Shown here: positions 1 to 10,160 of the stretch, in pieces
Layout of the letters: every line of letters begins with the position of its first letter
Numbering within the stretch: position 1 is the stretch's first letter
NCBI GenBank assembly: GCA_026874595.1
Contig: CM049320.1
Location: forward strand, 35,436,214-35,500,213
DNA: 64,000 nucleotides
DNA from: Sipunculus nudus
Lineage: Eukaryota > Annelida > Sipuncula > Golfingiida > Sipunculidae
Direction: 5' to 3'
Notes under the pieces: model-generated
What the model was told of the DNA's origin: nothing
Database searches by the model: none
What the model saw: only the letters and a program-made list of their open reading frames with translations
Translations under genes and position numbers: made by a program

Positions 1-9
1 TAGTTTAGA

Positions 10-19
10 GTGATATCAC
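10..19. other. Perfect 10-bp palindrome GTGATATCAC
   Basis: The site equals its own reverse complement. It recurs in nearly all monomers, with occasional broken forms such as GTGATATTAC (for example near 25,165 and 31,371), GTGATAACAC (near 25,730 and 32,274), GTGTTATCAC (near 43,675 and 56,314) and GTGGTATCAC (near 17,944). Its centre lies 52 bp before the centre of the second palindrome in the same monomer. A role as a binding site for a dimeric protein is possible but is inference only. Confidence 0.9.
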
Positions 20-61
20 AAGATGACATAAAAAATATGACACCACAGTGAATTGACAACT
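10..61 (+). repeat. Half-unit A of the monomer (52 bp)
   Basis: The half-unit starts with GTGATATCAC, followed by a segment ending GACAT, a six-A spacer, then TGTGACACCACAGTGAATT (TGTGACAC appears as TATGACAC in this first monomer). By eye, its first 20 bases match the start of half-unit B at 16 of 21 aligned columns, and 21 bases after the spacer match the corresponding part of half-unit B (TGTTACACAACAGGTAGTT) at 15 of 21. This is inferred to be one half of an ancient dimer. Confidence 0.7.
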
Positions 62-74
62 GTGAGCTCACAGT
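59..74. other. Perfect 16-bp palindrome ACTGTGAGCTCACAGT
   Basis: All 16 bases are self-complementary, centred between bases 66 and 67. In monomers with GACGGCTG instead of GACAACTG the outer pair is lost and the perfect core shortens to 14 bp. Monomers with GAGCCCAC (for example near 9,766 and 9,879) lose the central symmetry. The core has the same GTGA-NN-TCAC layout as the palindrome at 10-19, in line with a common origin of the two half-units. Confidence 0.9.
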
Positions 75-122
75 GATAGCATGGCATTGAGGTCATGTAT
101 GTTACACAACAGGTAGTTTAGA
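62..122 (+). repeat. Half-unit B of the monomer (61 bp)
   Basis: The half-unit starts with GTGAGCTCAC and ends with TAGTTTAGA just before the next GTGATATCAC at 123. It aligns to half-unit A over two blocks: GTGAGCTCACAGTGATAGCAT against the GTGATATCAC start of A, and TGTTACACAACAGGTAGTTTA against the TGTGACACCACAG part of A. The spacer between the blocks is about 17 bp here, against 6 bp in A, which accounts for most of the 9-bp length difference. The 52 + 61 bp sum gives the 113-bp monomer. Confidence 0.7.
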
Positions 123-224
123 GTGATATCACAGGAACATAACAAATGTGACACCACAGTGAATTGACAACTGTGAGCTCACAGGGATAGCATGGCATTG
201 AGGTCATGTATGTTACACAACAGG
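114..224 (+). repeat. 111-bp variant monomer (GGAACATAACAAATG type)
   Basis: This monomer reads CACAGGAACATAACAAATG where the standard has CACAGGATGACATAAAAAATG. It lacks 2 bp and has a C inside the A-run. It also carries CACAGGGATAGC in place of CACAGTGATAGC. The same combination recurs near 2,934, 7,674, 11,060, 13,207, 15,452, 20,985, 24,253, 27,980, 30,910, 34,520, 37,450, 41,520, 46,490, 48,065, 51,000, 59,130 and 62,840. It is therefore a good marker of a shared higher-order copy. Confidence 0.9.
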
Positions 225-2422
225 TAGTTTAGAGTGATATCACAGGATGACATAAAAAATGTGACACCACAGTGAATTGACAACTGTGAGCTCACAGTGA
301 TAGGATGGCATTAAAGTCATGTACGTTACACAACAGGTACTTTAGAGTGATATCACAGGATGACATAAAAATGTGACACCACAGTGAATTGACGGCTGTG
401 AGCTCACAGTGATAGCATGGCATTGAGGTCATGTGTGTTTCACAACAGGTAGTTAAGAGTGATATCACAAGATGACATAAAAAATGTGACACCACAGTGA
501 ATTGACGGCTGTGAGCTCACAGTGATAGCATGGCATTGAGGTCACATATGTTACACAACAGGTAGTGTAGAGTGATATCACAAGATAACATAAAAAATAT
601 CACACCACAGTGAATTGACAACTGTGAGCTCACAGTGATAGCATGGCACTGAGGTCATGTATGTTACACAACAGGTAGTTTAGAGTGATATCACAGGATG
701 ACATAAAAAATGTGACACCGCAGTGAATTGACAACTGTGAGCCCACAGTGATAGCATGGCATTGAGGTCATGTATGTTACACAACAGGTAGTTTAGAGTG
801 ATATCACAAGATGACATAAAAAATGTGACACCACAGTGAATTCACAACTGTGAGCTCACAGTGATAGCATGGCATTGAGGTCATGCATGTTACACAACAG
901 GTAGTTTAGAGTGATATCACAAGATGACATAAAAAATGTGACACCACAGTGAATTGACAACTGTGAGCTCACAGTGATAGCATGGCATTGAGGTCATGTA
1001 TGTTACACAACAGGTAGTTGACAGTGATATCACAGGATGACATAAAAAATGTGACACCACAGTGAATTGACGGCTGTGAGCTCACAGTGATAGAATGGCA
1101 TTGAGGTCATGTATGTTACACAACAGGTAGTTTAGAGTGATATCACAGGATGACATAAAAAATGTGACACCACAGTGAATTCACTACTGTGAGCTCACAG
1201 TGATAGCATGGCATTGAGGTCATATATGTTACACAACAGGTAGTTTAGAGTGATATCACAGGATGACATAAAAAATGTGACACCACAGTGAACTGACAAC
1301 TGTGAGCTCACAGTGATAGCATGGCATTGAGGTCATGTATGTTACACAACAGGTAGTTTAGAGTGATATCACAAGATGACATAAAAAATGTGACACCACA
1401 GTGAATTGACAACTGTGAGCTCACAGTGATAGCATGGCATCGAGGTCATGTATGTTACACAACAGGTAGTTTAGAGTGATATCACAAGATGACATAAAAA
1501 ATATGACACCACAGTGAATTGACAACTGTGAGCTCACAGTGATAGCATGGCATTGAGGTCATGTATGTTACACAACAGGTAGTTTAGAGTGATATCACAA
1601 GATGACATAAAAAATGTGACACCACAGTGAATTGACAACTGTGAGCTCACAGTGATAGCATGGCACTGAGGTCATGTATGTTACACAACAGGTAGTTTAG
1701 AGTGATATCACAGGATGACATAAAAAATGTGACACCACAGTGAATTGACAACTGTGAGCTCACAGTGATAGGATGGCATTAAAGTCATGTACGTTACACA
1801 ACAGGTACTTTAGAGTGATATCACAGGATGACATAAAAATGTGACACCACAGTGAATTGACGGCTGTGAGCTCACAGTGATAGCATGGCATTGAGGTCAT
1901 CTGGTTTCACAACAGGTAGTTAAGAGTGATATCACAAGATGACATAAAAAATGTGACACCACAGTGAATTGACGGCTGTGAGCTCACAGTGATAGCATGG
2001 CATTGAGGTCACATATGTTACACAACAGGTAGTTTAGAGTGATATCACAAGATAACATAAAAAATATCACACCACAGTGAATTGACAACTGTGAGCTCAC
2101 AGTGCTAGCATGGCACTGAGGTCATGTATGTTACACAACAGGTAGTTTAGAGTGATATCACAGGATGACATAAAAAATGTGACACCACAGTGAATTGACA
2201 ACTGTGAGCCCACAGTGATAGCATGGCATTGAGGTCATGTATGTTACACAACAGGTAGTTTAGAGTGATATCACAAGATGGCATAAAAAATGTGACACCA
2301 CAGTGAATTCACAACTGTGAGCTCACAGTGATAGCATGGCATTGAGGTCATGCATGTTACACAACAGGTAGTTTAGAGTGATATCACAAGATGACATAAA
2401 AAATGTGACACCACAGTGAATT

Positions 2423-2820
2423 CACTACTGTGAGCTCACAGTGATAGCATGGCATTGAGGTCATATATGTTACACAACAGGTAGTTTAGAGTGATATCAC
2501 AGGATGACATAAAAAATGTGACACCACAGTGAACTGACAACTGTGAGCTCACAGTGATATCATGGCATTGAGGTCATGTATGTTACACAACAGGTAGTTT
2601 AGAGTGATATCACAGGATAACATAAAAAATATGACACCACAGTGAATTGACAACTGTGAGCTCACAGTGCTAGCATGGCATTGAGGTCATGTATGTTACA
2701 CAACAGGTAGTTTAGAGTGATATCACAGGATGACATAAAAAATGTGACACCACAGTGAATTGACGGCTGTGAGCTCACAGTGATAGCATGGCATTGAGGT
2801 CATGTGTGTTTCACATAAGG
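2423..2820 (+). repeat. Linker of about 3.5 monomers between 2.8-kb copies
   Basis: The order of markers is TTCACTACTG, CATATATG, GAACTGAC, GATATCATGG, GATAACATAAAAAATATG, GTGCTAGCATGG and GTGTGTTTCACATAAGG. The same stretch is found at about 7,163-7,560, 14,980-15,338 and 20,474-20,871, each time directly before a copy of the block that begins at base 1. It therefore belongs to the upstream end of that larger unit. Confidence 0.85.
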
Positions 2821-5242
2821 TAGTTTAGAGTGATATCACAAGATGACATAAAAAATATGACACCACAGTGAATTGACAACTGTGAGCTCACAGTGATAGC
2901 ATGGCATTGAGGTCATGTATGTTACACAACAGGTAGTTTAGAGTGATATCACAGGAACATAACAAATGTGACACCACAGTGAATTGACAACTGTGAGCTC
3001 ACAGGGATAGCATGGCATTGAGGTCATGTATGTTACACAACAGGTAGTTTAGAGTGATATCACAGGATGACATAAAAAATGTGACACCACAGTGAATTGA
3101 CAACTGTGAGCTCACAGTGATAGGATGGCATTAAAGTCATGTACGTTACACAACAGGTACTTTAGAGTGATATCACAGGATGACATAAAAATGTGACACC
3201 ACAGTGAATTGACGGCTGTGAGCTCACAGTGATAGCATGGCATTGAGGTCATGTGTGTTTCACAACAGGTAGTTAAGAGTGATATCACAAGATGACATAA
3301 AAAATGTGACACCACAGTGAATTGACGGCTGTGAGCTCACAGTGATAGCATGGCATTGAGGTCACATATGTTACACAACAGGTAGTTTAGAGTGATATCA
3401 CAAGATAACATAAAAAATATCACACCACAGTGAATTGACAACTGTGAGCTCACAGTGATAGCATGGCACTGAGGTCATGTATGTTACACAACAGGTAGTT
3501 TAGAGTGATATCACAGGATGACATAAAAAATGTGACACCACAGTGAATTGACAACTGTGAGCCCACAGTGATAGCATGGCATTGAGGTCATGTATGTTAC
3601 ACAACAGGTAGTTTAGAGTGATATCACAAGATGACATAAAAAATGTGACACCACAGTGAATTCACAACTGTGAGCTCACAGTGATAGCATGGCATTGAGG
3701 TCATGCATGTTACACAACAGGTAGTTTAGAGTGATATCACAAGATGACATAAAAAATGTGACACCACAGTGAATTGACAACTGTGAGCTCACAGTGATAG
3801 CATGGCATTGAGGTCATGTATGTTACACAACAGGTAGTTGACAGTGATATCACAGGATGACATAAAAAATGTGACACCACAGTGAATTGACGGCTGTGAG
3901 CTCACAGTGATAGAATGGCATTGAGGTCATGTATGTTACACAACAGGTAGTTTAGAGTGATATCACAGGATGACATAAAAAATGTGACACCACAGTGAAT
4001 TCACTACTGTGAGCTCACAGTGATAGCATGGCATTGAGGTCATATATGTTACACAACAGGTAGTTTAGAGTGATATCACAGGATGACATAAAAAATGTGA
4101 CACCACAGTGAACTGACAACTGTGAGCTCACAGTGATAGCATGGCATTGAGGTCATGTATGTTACACAACAGGTAGTTTAGAGTGATATCACAAGATGAC
4201 ATAAAAAATGTGACACCACAGTGAATTGACAACTGTGAGCTCACAGTGATAGCATGGCATCGAGGTCATGTATGTTACACAACAGGTAGTTTAGAGTGAT
4301 ATCACAAGATGACATAAAAAATATGACACCACAGTGAATTGACAACTGTGAGCTCACAGTGATAGCATGGCATTGAGGTCATGTATGTTACACAACAGGT
4401 AGTTTAGAGTGATATCACAAGATGACATAAAAAATGTGACACCACAGTGAATTGACAACTGTGAGCTCACAGTGATAGCATGGCACTGAGGTCATGTATG
4501 TTACACAACAGGTAGTTTAGAGTGATATCACAGGATGACATAAAAAATGTGACACCACAGTGAATTGACAACTGTGAGCTCACAGTGATAGGATGGCATT
4601 AAAGTCATGTACGTTACACAACAGGTACTTTAGAGTGATATCACAGGATGACATAAAAATGTGACACCACAGTGAATTGACGGCTGTGAGCTCACAGTGA
4701 TAGCATGGCATTGAGGTCATCTGGTTTCACAACAGGTAGTTAAGAGTGATATCACAAGATGACATAAAAAATGTGACACCACAGTGAATTGACGGCTGTG
4801 AGCTCACAGTGATAGCATGGCATTGAGGTCACATATGTTACACAACAGGTAGTTTAGAGTGATATCACAAGATAACATAAAAAATATCACACCACAGTGA
4901 ATTGACAACTGTGAGCTCACAGTGATAGCATGGCACTGAGGTCATGTATGTTACACAACAGGTAGTTTAGAGTGATATCACAGGATGACATAAAAAATGT
5001 GACACCACAGTGAATTGACAACTGTGAGCCCACAGTGATAGCATGGCATTGAGGTCATGTATGTTACACAACAGGTAGTTTAGAGTGATATCACAAGATG
5101 GCATAAAAAATGTGACACCACAGTGAATTCACAACTGTGAGCTCACAGTGATAGCATGGCATTGAGGTCATGCATGTTACACAACAGGTAGTTTAGAGTG
5201 ATATCACAAGATGACATAAAAAATGTGACACCACAGTGAATT
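2821..5242 (+). repeat. Higher-order block, copy 2 (2,820-bp offset)
   Basis: The sequence repeats 1-2,422 with only a few differences that I noticed: TTTAG for TGTAG near 3,382, ACACCACAG for ACACCGCAG near 3,538, and GTGATAGC for GTGCTAGC near 4,924. It ends where GAATTGACAACTG replaces GAATTCACTACTG at about 5,243. Its upstream linker plus the first 2.3 kb (2,401-5,129) is copied at 7,141-9,869 with an offset of 4,740 bp. Confidence 0.88.
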
Positions 5243-7140
5243 GACAACTGTGAGCTCACAGGGATAGCATTGCATTGAGGTCATGTATGTTACACAACAG
5301 GTAGTTTAGAGTGATATCACAAGATGACATAACAAATGTGACACCACAGTGAATTGACAACTGTGAGCTCACAGTGATAGCATGGCATTGGGGTCATGTA
5401 TGTTACACAACAGGTAGTTTAGAGTGATATCACAAGATGACATAAAAAATGTGACACCACAGTGAATTGACAACTGTGAGCTCACAGTGATAGCATGGCA
5501 TTGAGGTCATGTATGTTACACAACAGGTAGTTTAGAGTGATATCACAGGATGACATATAAAATGTGACACCACAGTGAATTGACAACTGTGAGCTCACAG
5601 TGATAACATGGCATTGAGGTCATGTATGTTACACAACAGGTAGTTTAGAGTGATATCACAGGATGACATAAAAAGTATGACACCACAGTAAATTGACAAC
5701 TGTGAGCTCAAAGTGATAGCATGGCATTGAGGTCATGTATGTTACACAACAGGTAGTTTAGAGTGATATCACAAGATGACATAAAAAATGTGACACCACA
5801 GTGAATTGACAACTGTGAGCTCACAGTGATAGCATGGCATTGAGGTCATGTATGTTACACAACAGGTAGTTTAGAGTGATATCACAGGATGACATATAAA
5901 ATGTGACACCACAGTGAATTGACAACTGTGAGCTCACAGTGATAACATGGCATTGAGGTCATATATGTTACACAACAGGTAGTTTAGAGTGATATCACAG
6001 GATGACATAAAAAATATGACACCACAGTAAATTGACAACTGTGAGCTAACAGTGAGAGCATGGCATTGAGGTCATGTATGTTACACAACAGGTAGTTTAG
6101 AGTGATATCACAGGACGCCATAAAAAATGTAACACCACAGTGAATTGACGGCTGTGAGCTCACAGTGATAGCATGGGATTGAGGTCATGTATGTTACACA
6201 ACAGGTAGTTTAGAGTGATATCCCAAGATGACATAAAAATGTGACACCACAGTGAATTGACAGCTGTGAGCTCACAGTGATAGCATGGCATTGAGGTCAT
6301 GTATGTTACAGAACAGGTAGTTTAGAGTGATATCAAAAGATGACATAAAAAATGTGACACCACAGTGAAATGACAACTGTGAGCTCACAGTGATAGCATG
6401 GCATTGAGGTCATGTATGTTACACAACAGGTAGTTTAGAGTGATATCACAAGATGACATAAAAAATGTGACACCACAGTGAATTGACGGCTGTCAGCTCA
6501 CAGTGATAGCATGGCATTGAGGTCATGTATGTTACACAACAGGTAGTTTAGAGTGATATCACAAGATGACATAAAAAATGTGACATCACAGTGAATTGAC
6601 AACTGTGAGCTCACAGTGATAGCATGGCATCGAGGTCATGTATGTTACACAACAGGTAGTTTAGAGTGATATCACAAGATGACATAAAAAATGTGACACC
6701 ACAGTGAATTGACAACTGTGAGCTCACAGTGATAGCATGGCATTGAGGTCATGTATGTTACACAACAGGTAGTTTAGAGTGATATCACAAGATAACATAA
6801 AAAATATCACACCACAGTGAATTGACAACTGTGAGCTCACAGTGATAGCATGGCACTGAGGTCATGTATGTTACACAACAGGTAGTTTAGAGTGATATCA
6901 CAGGATGACATAAAAAATGTGACACCACAGTGAATTGACAACTGTGAGCCCACAGTGATAGCATGGCATTGAGGTCATGTATGTTACACAACAGGTAGTT
7001 TAGAGTGATATCACAAGATGACATAAAAAATGTGACACCACAGTGAATTCACAACTGTGAGCTCACAGTGATAGAATGGCATTGAGGTCATGTATGTTAC
7101 ACAACAGGTAGTTTAGAGTGATATCACAGGATGACATAAA
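5243..7140 (+). repeat. More variable satellite block, copy 1
   Basis: These monomers carry markers rare in the flanks: GGGATAGCATTGC, GGGGTCATG, GACATATAAAATG, GATAACATGG, GTGAGCTAAC, GGACGCCAT, GTAACACC, GCATGGGATTG, TATCCCAAG, TTACAGAAC, TATCAAAAG, GTCAGCTC and GACATCACAG. The block is found again at about 18,552-20,451 (offset 13,311 bp) with nearly all of these variants kept; one difference is GATGACTTAAA at about 19,087 for GATGACATAAA. These private variants make it look older or less homogenised than its neighbours. Confidence 0.85.
5400..6077 (+). repeat. 339-bp (3-monomer) tandem duplication
   Basis: Inside the variable block the sequence GACATATAAAATG followed by GATAACATGG and then a monomer with CACAGTAAATTG occurs twice, with GACATATAAAATG at 5,552 and 5,891. 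That is 339 bp, exactly three monomers. The two copies differ at a few sites (for example GTCATGTATG against GTCATATATG and AAAAGTATG against AAAAATATG). The same arrangement is present in the second block copy at about 18,711-19,388. The outer limits are approximate. Confidence 0.75.
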
Positions 7141-9869
7141 AAATGTGACACCACAGTGAATTCACTACTGTGAGCTCACAGTGATAGCATGGCATTGAGG
7201 TCATATATGTTACACAACAGGTAGTTTAGAGTGATATCACAGGATGACATAAAAAATGTGACACCACAGTGAACTGACAACTGTGAGCTCACAGTGATAT
7301 CATGGCATTGAGGTCATGTATGTTACACAACAGGTAGTTTAGAGTGATATCACAGGATAACATAAAAAATATGACACCACAGTGAATTGACAACTGTGAG
7401 CTCACAGTGCTAGCATGGCATTGAGGTCATGTATGTTACACAACAGGTAGTTTAGAGTGATATCACAGGATGACATAAAAAATGTGACACCACAGTGAAT
7501 TGACGGCTGTGAGCTCACAGTGATAGCATGGCATTGAGGTCATGTGTGTTTCACATAAGGTAGTTTAGAGTGATATCACAAGATGACATAAAAAATATGA
7601 CACCACAGTGAATTGACAACTGTGAGCTCACAGTGATAGCATGGCATTGAGGTCATGTATGTTACACAACAGGTAGTTTAGAGTGATATCACAGGAACAT
7701 AACAAATGTGACACCACAGTGAATTGACAACTGTGAGCTCACAGGGATAGCATGGCATTGAGGTCATGTATGTTACACAACAGGTAGTTTAGAGTGATAT
7801 CACAGGATGACATAAAAAATGTGACACCACAGTGAATTGACAACTGTGAGCTCACAGTGATAGGATGGCATTAAAGTCATGTACGTTACACAACAGGTAC
7901 TTTAGAGTGATATCACAGGATGACATAAAAATGTGACACCACAGTGAATTGACGGCTGTGAGCTCACAGTGATAGCATGGCATTGAGGTCATGTGTGTTT
8001 CACAACAGGTAGTTAAGAGTGATATCACAAGATGACATAAAAAATGTGACACCACAGTGAATTGACGGCTGTGAGCTCACAGTGATAGCATGGCATTGAG
8101 GTCACATATGTTACACAACAGGTAGTTTAGAGTGATATCACAAGATAACATAAAAAATATCACACCACAGTGAATTGACAACTGTGAGCTCACAGTGATA
8201 GCATGGCACTGAGGTCATGTATGTTACACAACAGGTAGTTTAGAGTGATATCACAGGATGACATAAAAAATGTGACACCACAGTGAATTGACAACTGTGA
8301 GCCCACAGTGATAGCATGGCATTGAGGTCATGTATGTTACACAACAGGTAGTTTAGAGTGATATCACAAGATGACATAAAAAATGTGACACCACAGTGAA
8401 TTCACAACTGTGAGCTCACAGTGATAGCATGGCATTGAGGTCATGCATGTTACACAACAGGTAGTTTAGAGTGATATCACAAGATGACATAAAAAATGTG
8501 ACACCACAGTGAATTGACAACTGTGAGCTCACAGTGATAGCATGGCATTGAGGTCATGTATGTTACACAACAGGTAGTTGACAGTGATATCACAGGATGA
8601 CATAAAAAATGTGACACCACAGTGAATTGACGGCTGTGAGCTCACAGTGATAGAATGGCATTGAGGTCATGTATGTTACACAACAGGTAGTTTAGAGTGA
8701 TATCACAGGATGACATAAAAAATGTGACACCACAGTGAATTCACTACTGTGAGCTCACAGTGATAGCATGGCATTGAGGTCATATATGTTACACAACAGG
8801 TAGTTTAGAGTGATATCACAGGATGACATAAAAAATGTGACACCACAGTGAACTGACAACTGTGAGCTCACAGTGATAGCATGGCATTGAGGTCATGTAT
8901 GTTACACAACAGGTAGTTTAGAGTGATATCACAAGATGACATAAAAAATGTGACACCACAGTGAATTGACAACTGTGAGCTCACAGTGATAGCATGGCAT
9001 CGAGGTCATGTATGTTACACAACAGGTAGTTTAGAGTGATATCACAAGATGACATAAAAAATATGACACCACAGTGAATTGACAACTGTGAGCTCACAGT
9101 GATAGCATGGCATTGAGGTCATGTATGTTACACAACAGGTAGTTTAGAGTGATATCACAAGATGACATAAAAAATGTGACACCACAGTGAATTGACAACT
9201 GTGAGCTCACAGTGATAGCATGGCACTGAGGTCATGTATGTTACACAACAGGTAGTTTAGAGTGATATCACAGGATGACATAAAAAATGTGACACCACAG
9301 TGAATTGACAACTGTGAGCTCACAGTGATAGGATGGCATTAAAGTCATGTACGTTACACAACAGGTACTTTAGAGTGATATCACAGGATGACATAAAAAT
9401 GTGACACCACAGTGAATTGACGGCTGTGAGCTCACAGTGATAGCATGGCATTGAGGTCATCTGGTTTCACAACAGGTAGTTAAGAGTGATATCACAAGAT
9501 GACATAAAAAATGTGACACCACAGTGAATTGACGGCTGTGAGCTCACAGTGATAGCATGGCATTGAGGTCACATATGTTACACAACAGGTAGTTTAGAGT
9601 GATATCACAAGATAACATAAAAAATATCACACCACAGTGAATTGACAACTGTGAGCTCACAGTGATAGCATGGCACTGAGGTCATGTATGTTACACAACA
9701 GGTAGTTTAGAGTGATATCACAGGATGACATAAAAAATGTGACACCACAGTGAATTGACAACTGTGAGCCCACAGTGATAGCATGGCATTGAGGTCATGT
9801 ATGTTACACAACAGGTAGTTTAGAGTGATATCACAAGATGGCATAAAAAATGTGACACCACAGTGAATT
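7141..9869 (+). repeat. Copy of 2,401-5,129 (4,740-bp offset)
   Basis: The block starts with the TTCACTACTG linker and continues through the GGAACATAAC, GGATGGCATTAAAG, GAGCCCACAG, TCATGCATG, TAGTTGACAG and TCATCTGGTTTC markers in the same order and spacing as 2,401-5,129. The match stops at 9,870, where GAATTGACAACTG replaces GAATTCACAACTG because of a one-monomer duplication. The 5' part (from 7,201) is copied again at 14,979 with an offset of 7,778 bp. Confidence 0.86.
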
Positions 9870-9982
9870 GACAACTGTGAGCCCACAGTGATAGCATGGC
9901 ATTGAGGTCATGTATGTTACACAACAGGTAGTTTAGAGTGATATCACAAGATGGCATAAAAAATGTGACACCACAGTGAATT
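9757..9982 (+). repeat. Single-monomer tandem duplication (2 x 113 bp)
   Basis: The pairing of GAGCCCACAG with a following CAAGATGGCAT occurs twice in a row, with GCCCAC at 9,768 and 9,881 and ATGGCAT at 9,839 and 9,952. Other copies of this region (near 2,209, 5,029 and 23,081) have it once. It shortens the offset to the 18.5-25.5 kb copy from 13,311 to 13,198 bp. The exact breakpoints are ambiguous within the identical sequence. Confidence 0.88.
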
Positions 9983-10160
9983 CACAACTGTGAGCTCACA
10001 GTGATAGCATGGCATTGAGGTCATGCATGTTACACAACAGGTAGTTTAGAGTGATATCACAAGATGACATAAAAAATGTGACACCACAGTGAATTGACAA
10101 CTGTGAGCTCACAGTGATAGCATGGCATTGAGGTCATGTATGTTACACAACAGGTAGTTT
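9983..10160 (+). repeat. Satellite monomers leading into the 2,141-bp unit
   Basis: Standard monomers with GAATTCACAACTG and TCATGCATG, as after the GAGCCCACAG marker elsewhere. From about 10,033 the sequence also matches the region before the second 2,141-bp copy, so the start of that duplication cannot be fixed within 10,033-10,161. Confidence 0.8.

Larger units (their letters stand above)
1..113 (+). repeat. Reference satellite monomer (113 bp)
   Basis: This first unit serves as the reference for phase. Positions in the monomer: TAGTTTAGA 1-9, palindrome GTGATATCAC 10-19, GATGACAT about 22-29, A-run about 30-35, CACCACAGTGAATTGAC about 41-57, 16-bp palindrome 59-74, GATAGCATGGCATTGAGG 75-92, TCATGTATGTTACAC about 93-107, and AACAGG at the end. 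It is repeated from base 114. Common variant positions elsewhere are CAAGATG/CAGGATG, ATATGAC/ATGTGAC, GACAACTG/GACGGCTG and GATAGCATGG/GATATCATGG/GATAGGATGG. Combinations of these variants are what identify the higher-order copies. Confidence 0.97.
1..2422 (+). repeat. Higher-order block, copy 1 (about 21 monomers)
   Basis: The ordered variant monomers here are matched at an offset of 2,820 bp by 2,821-5,242 and at 20,871 bp by 20,872-23,293. Markers in order include GGAACATAAC, GGATGGCATTAAAG, GTGTGTTTCACAACAGG, GAGCCCACAG, TCATGCATG, TAGTTGACAG, TTCACTACTG and TCATCTGGTTTC. Private or shared differences seen: GGTAGTGTAG at about 562 (only here), ACACCGCAG at about 718 and GTGCTAGC at about 2,104 (both shared with the copy at 20,872). 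The match ends where this copy switches to TTCACTACTG at about 2,423. Confidence 0.88.

Noticed and set aside
10-74. Palindromes as transcription terminators or bacterial operators
   Set aside because: They have no loop, are not followed by T-runs, and occur in every monomer without any gene to control.
292-495. Recurrent minus-strand 67-codon open frame (also at 3,112, 7,852, 15,630 and eleven more places)
   Set aside because: It opens with GTG, covers about 1.8 satellite monomers, and recurs only because the underlying higher-order copy recurs. Its peptide is the repeat read twice in shifted frames (113 is not a multiple of 3). No start context, domain or neighbour supports a gene.
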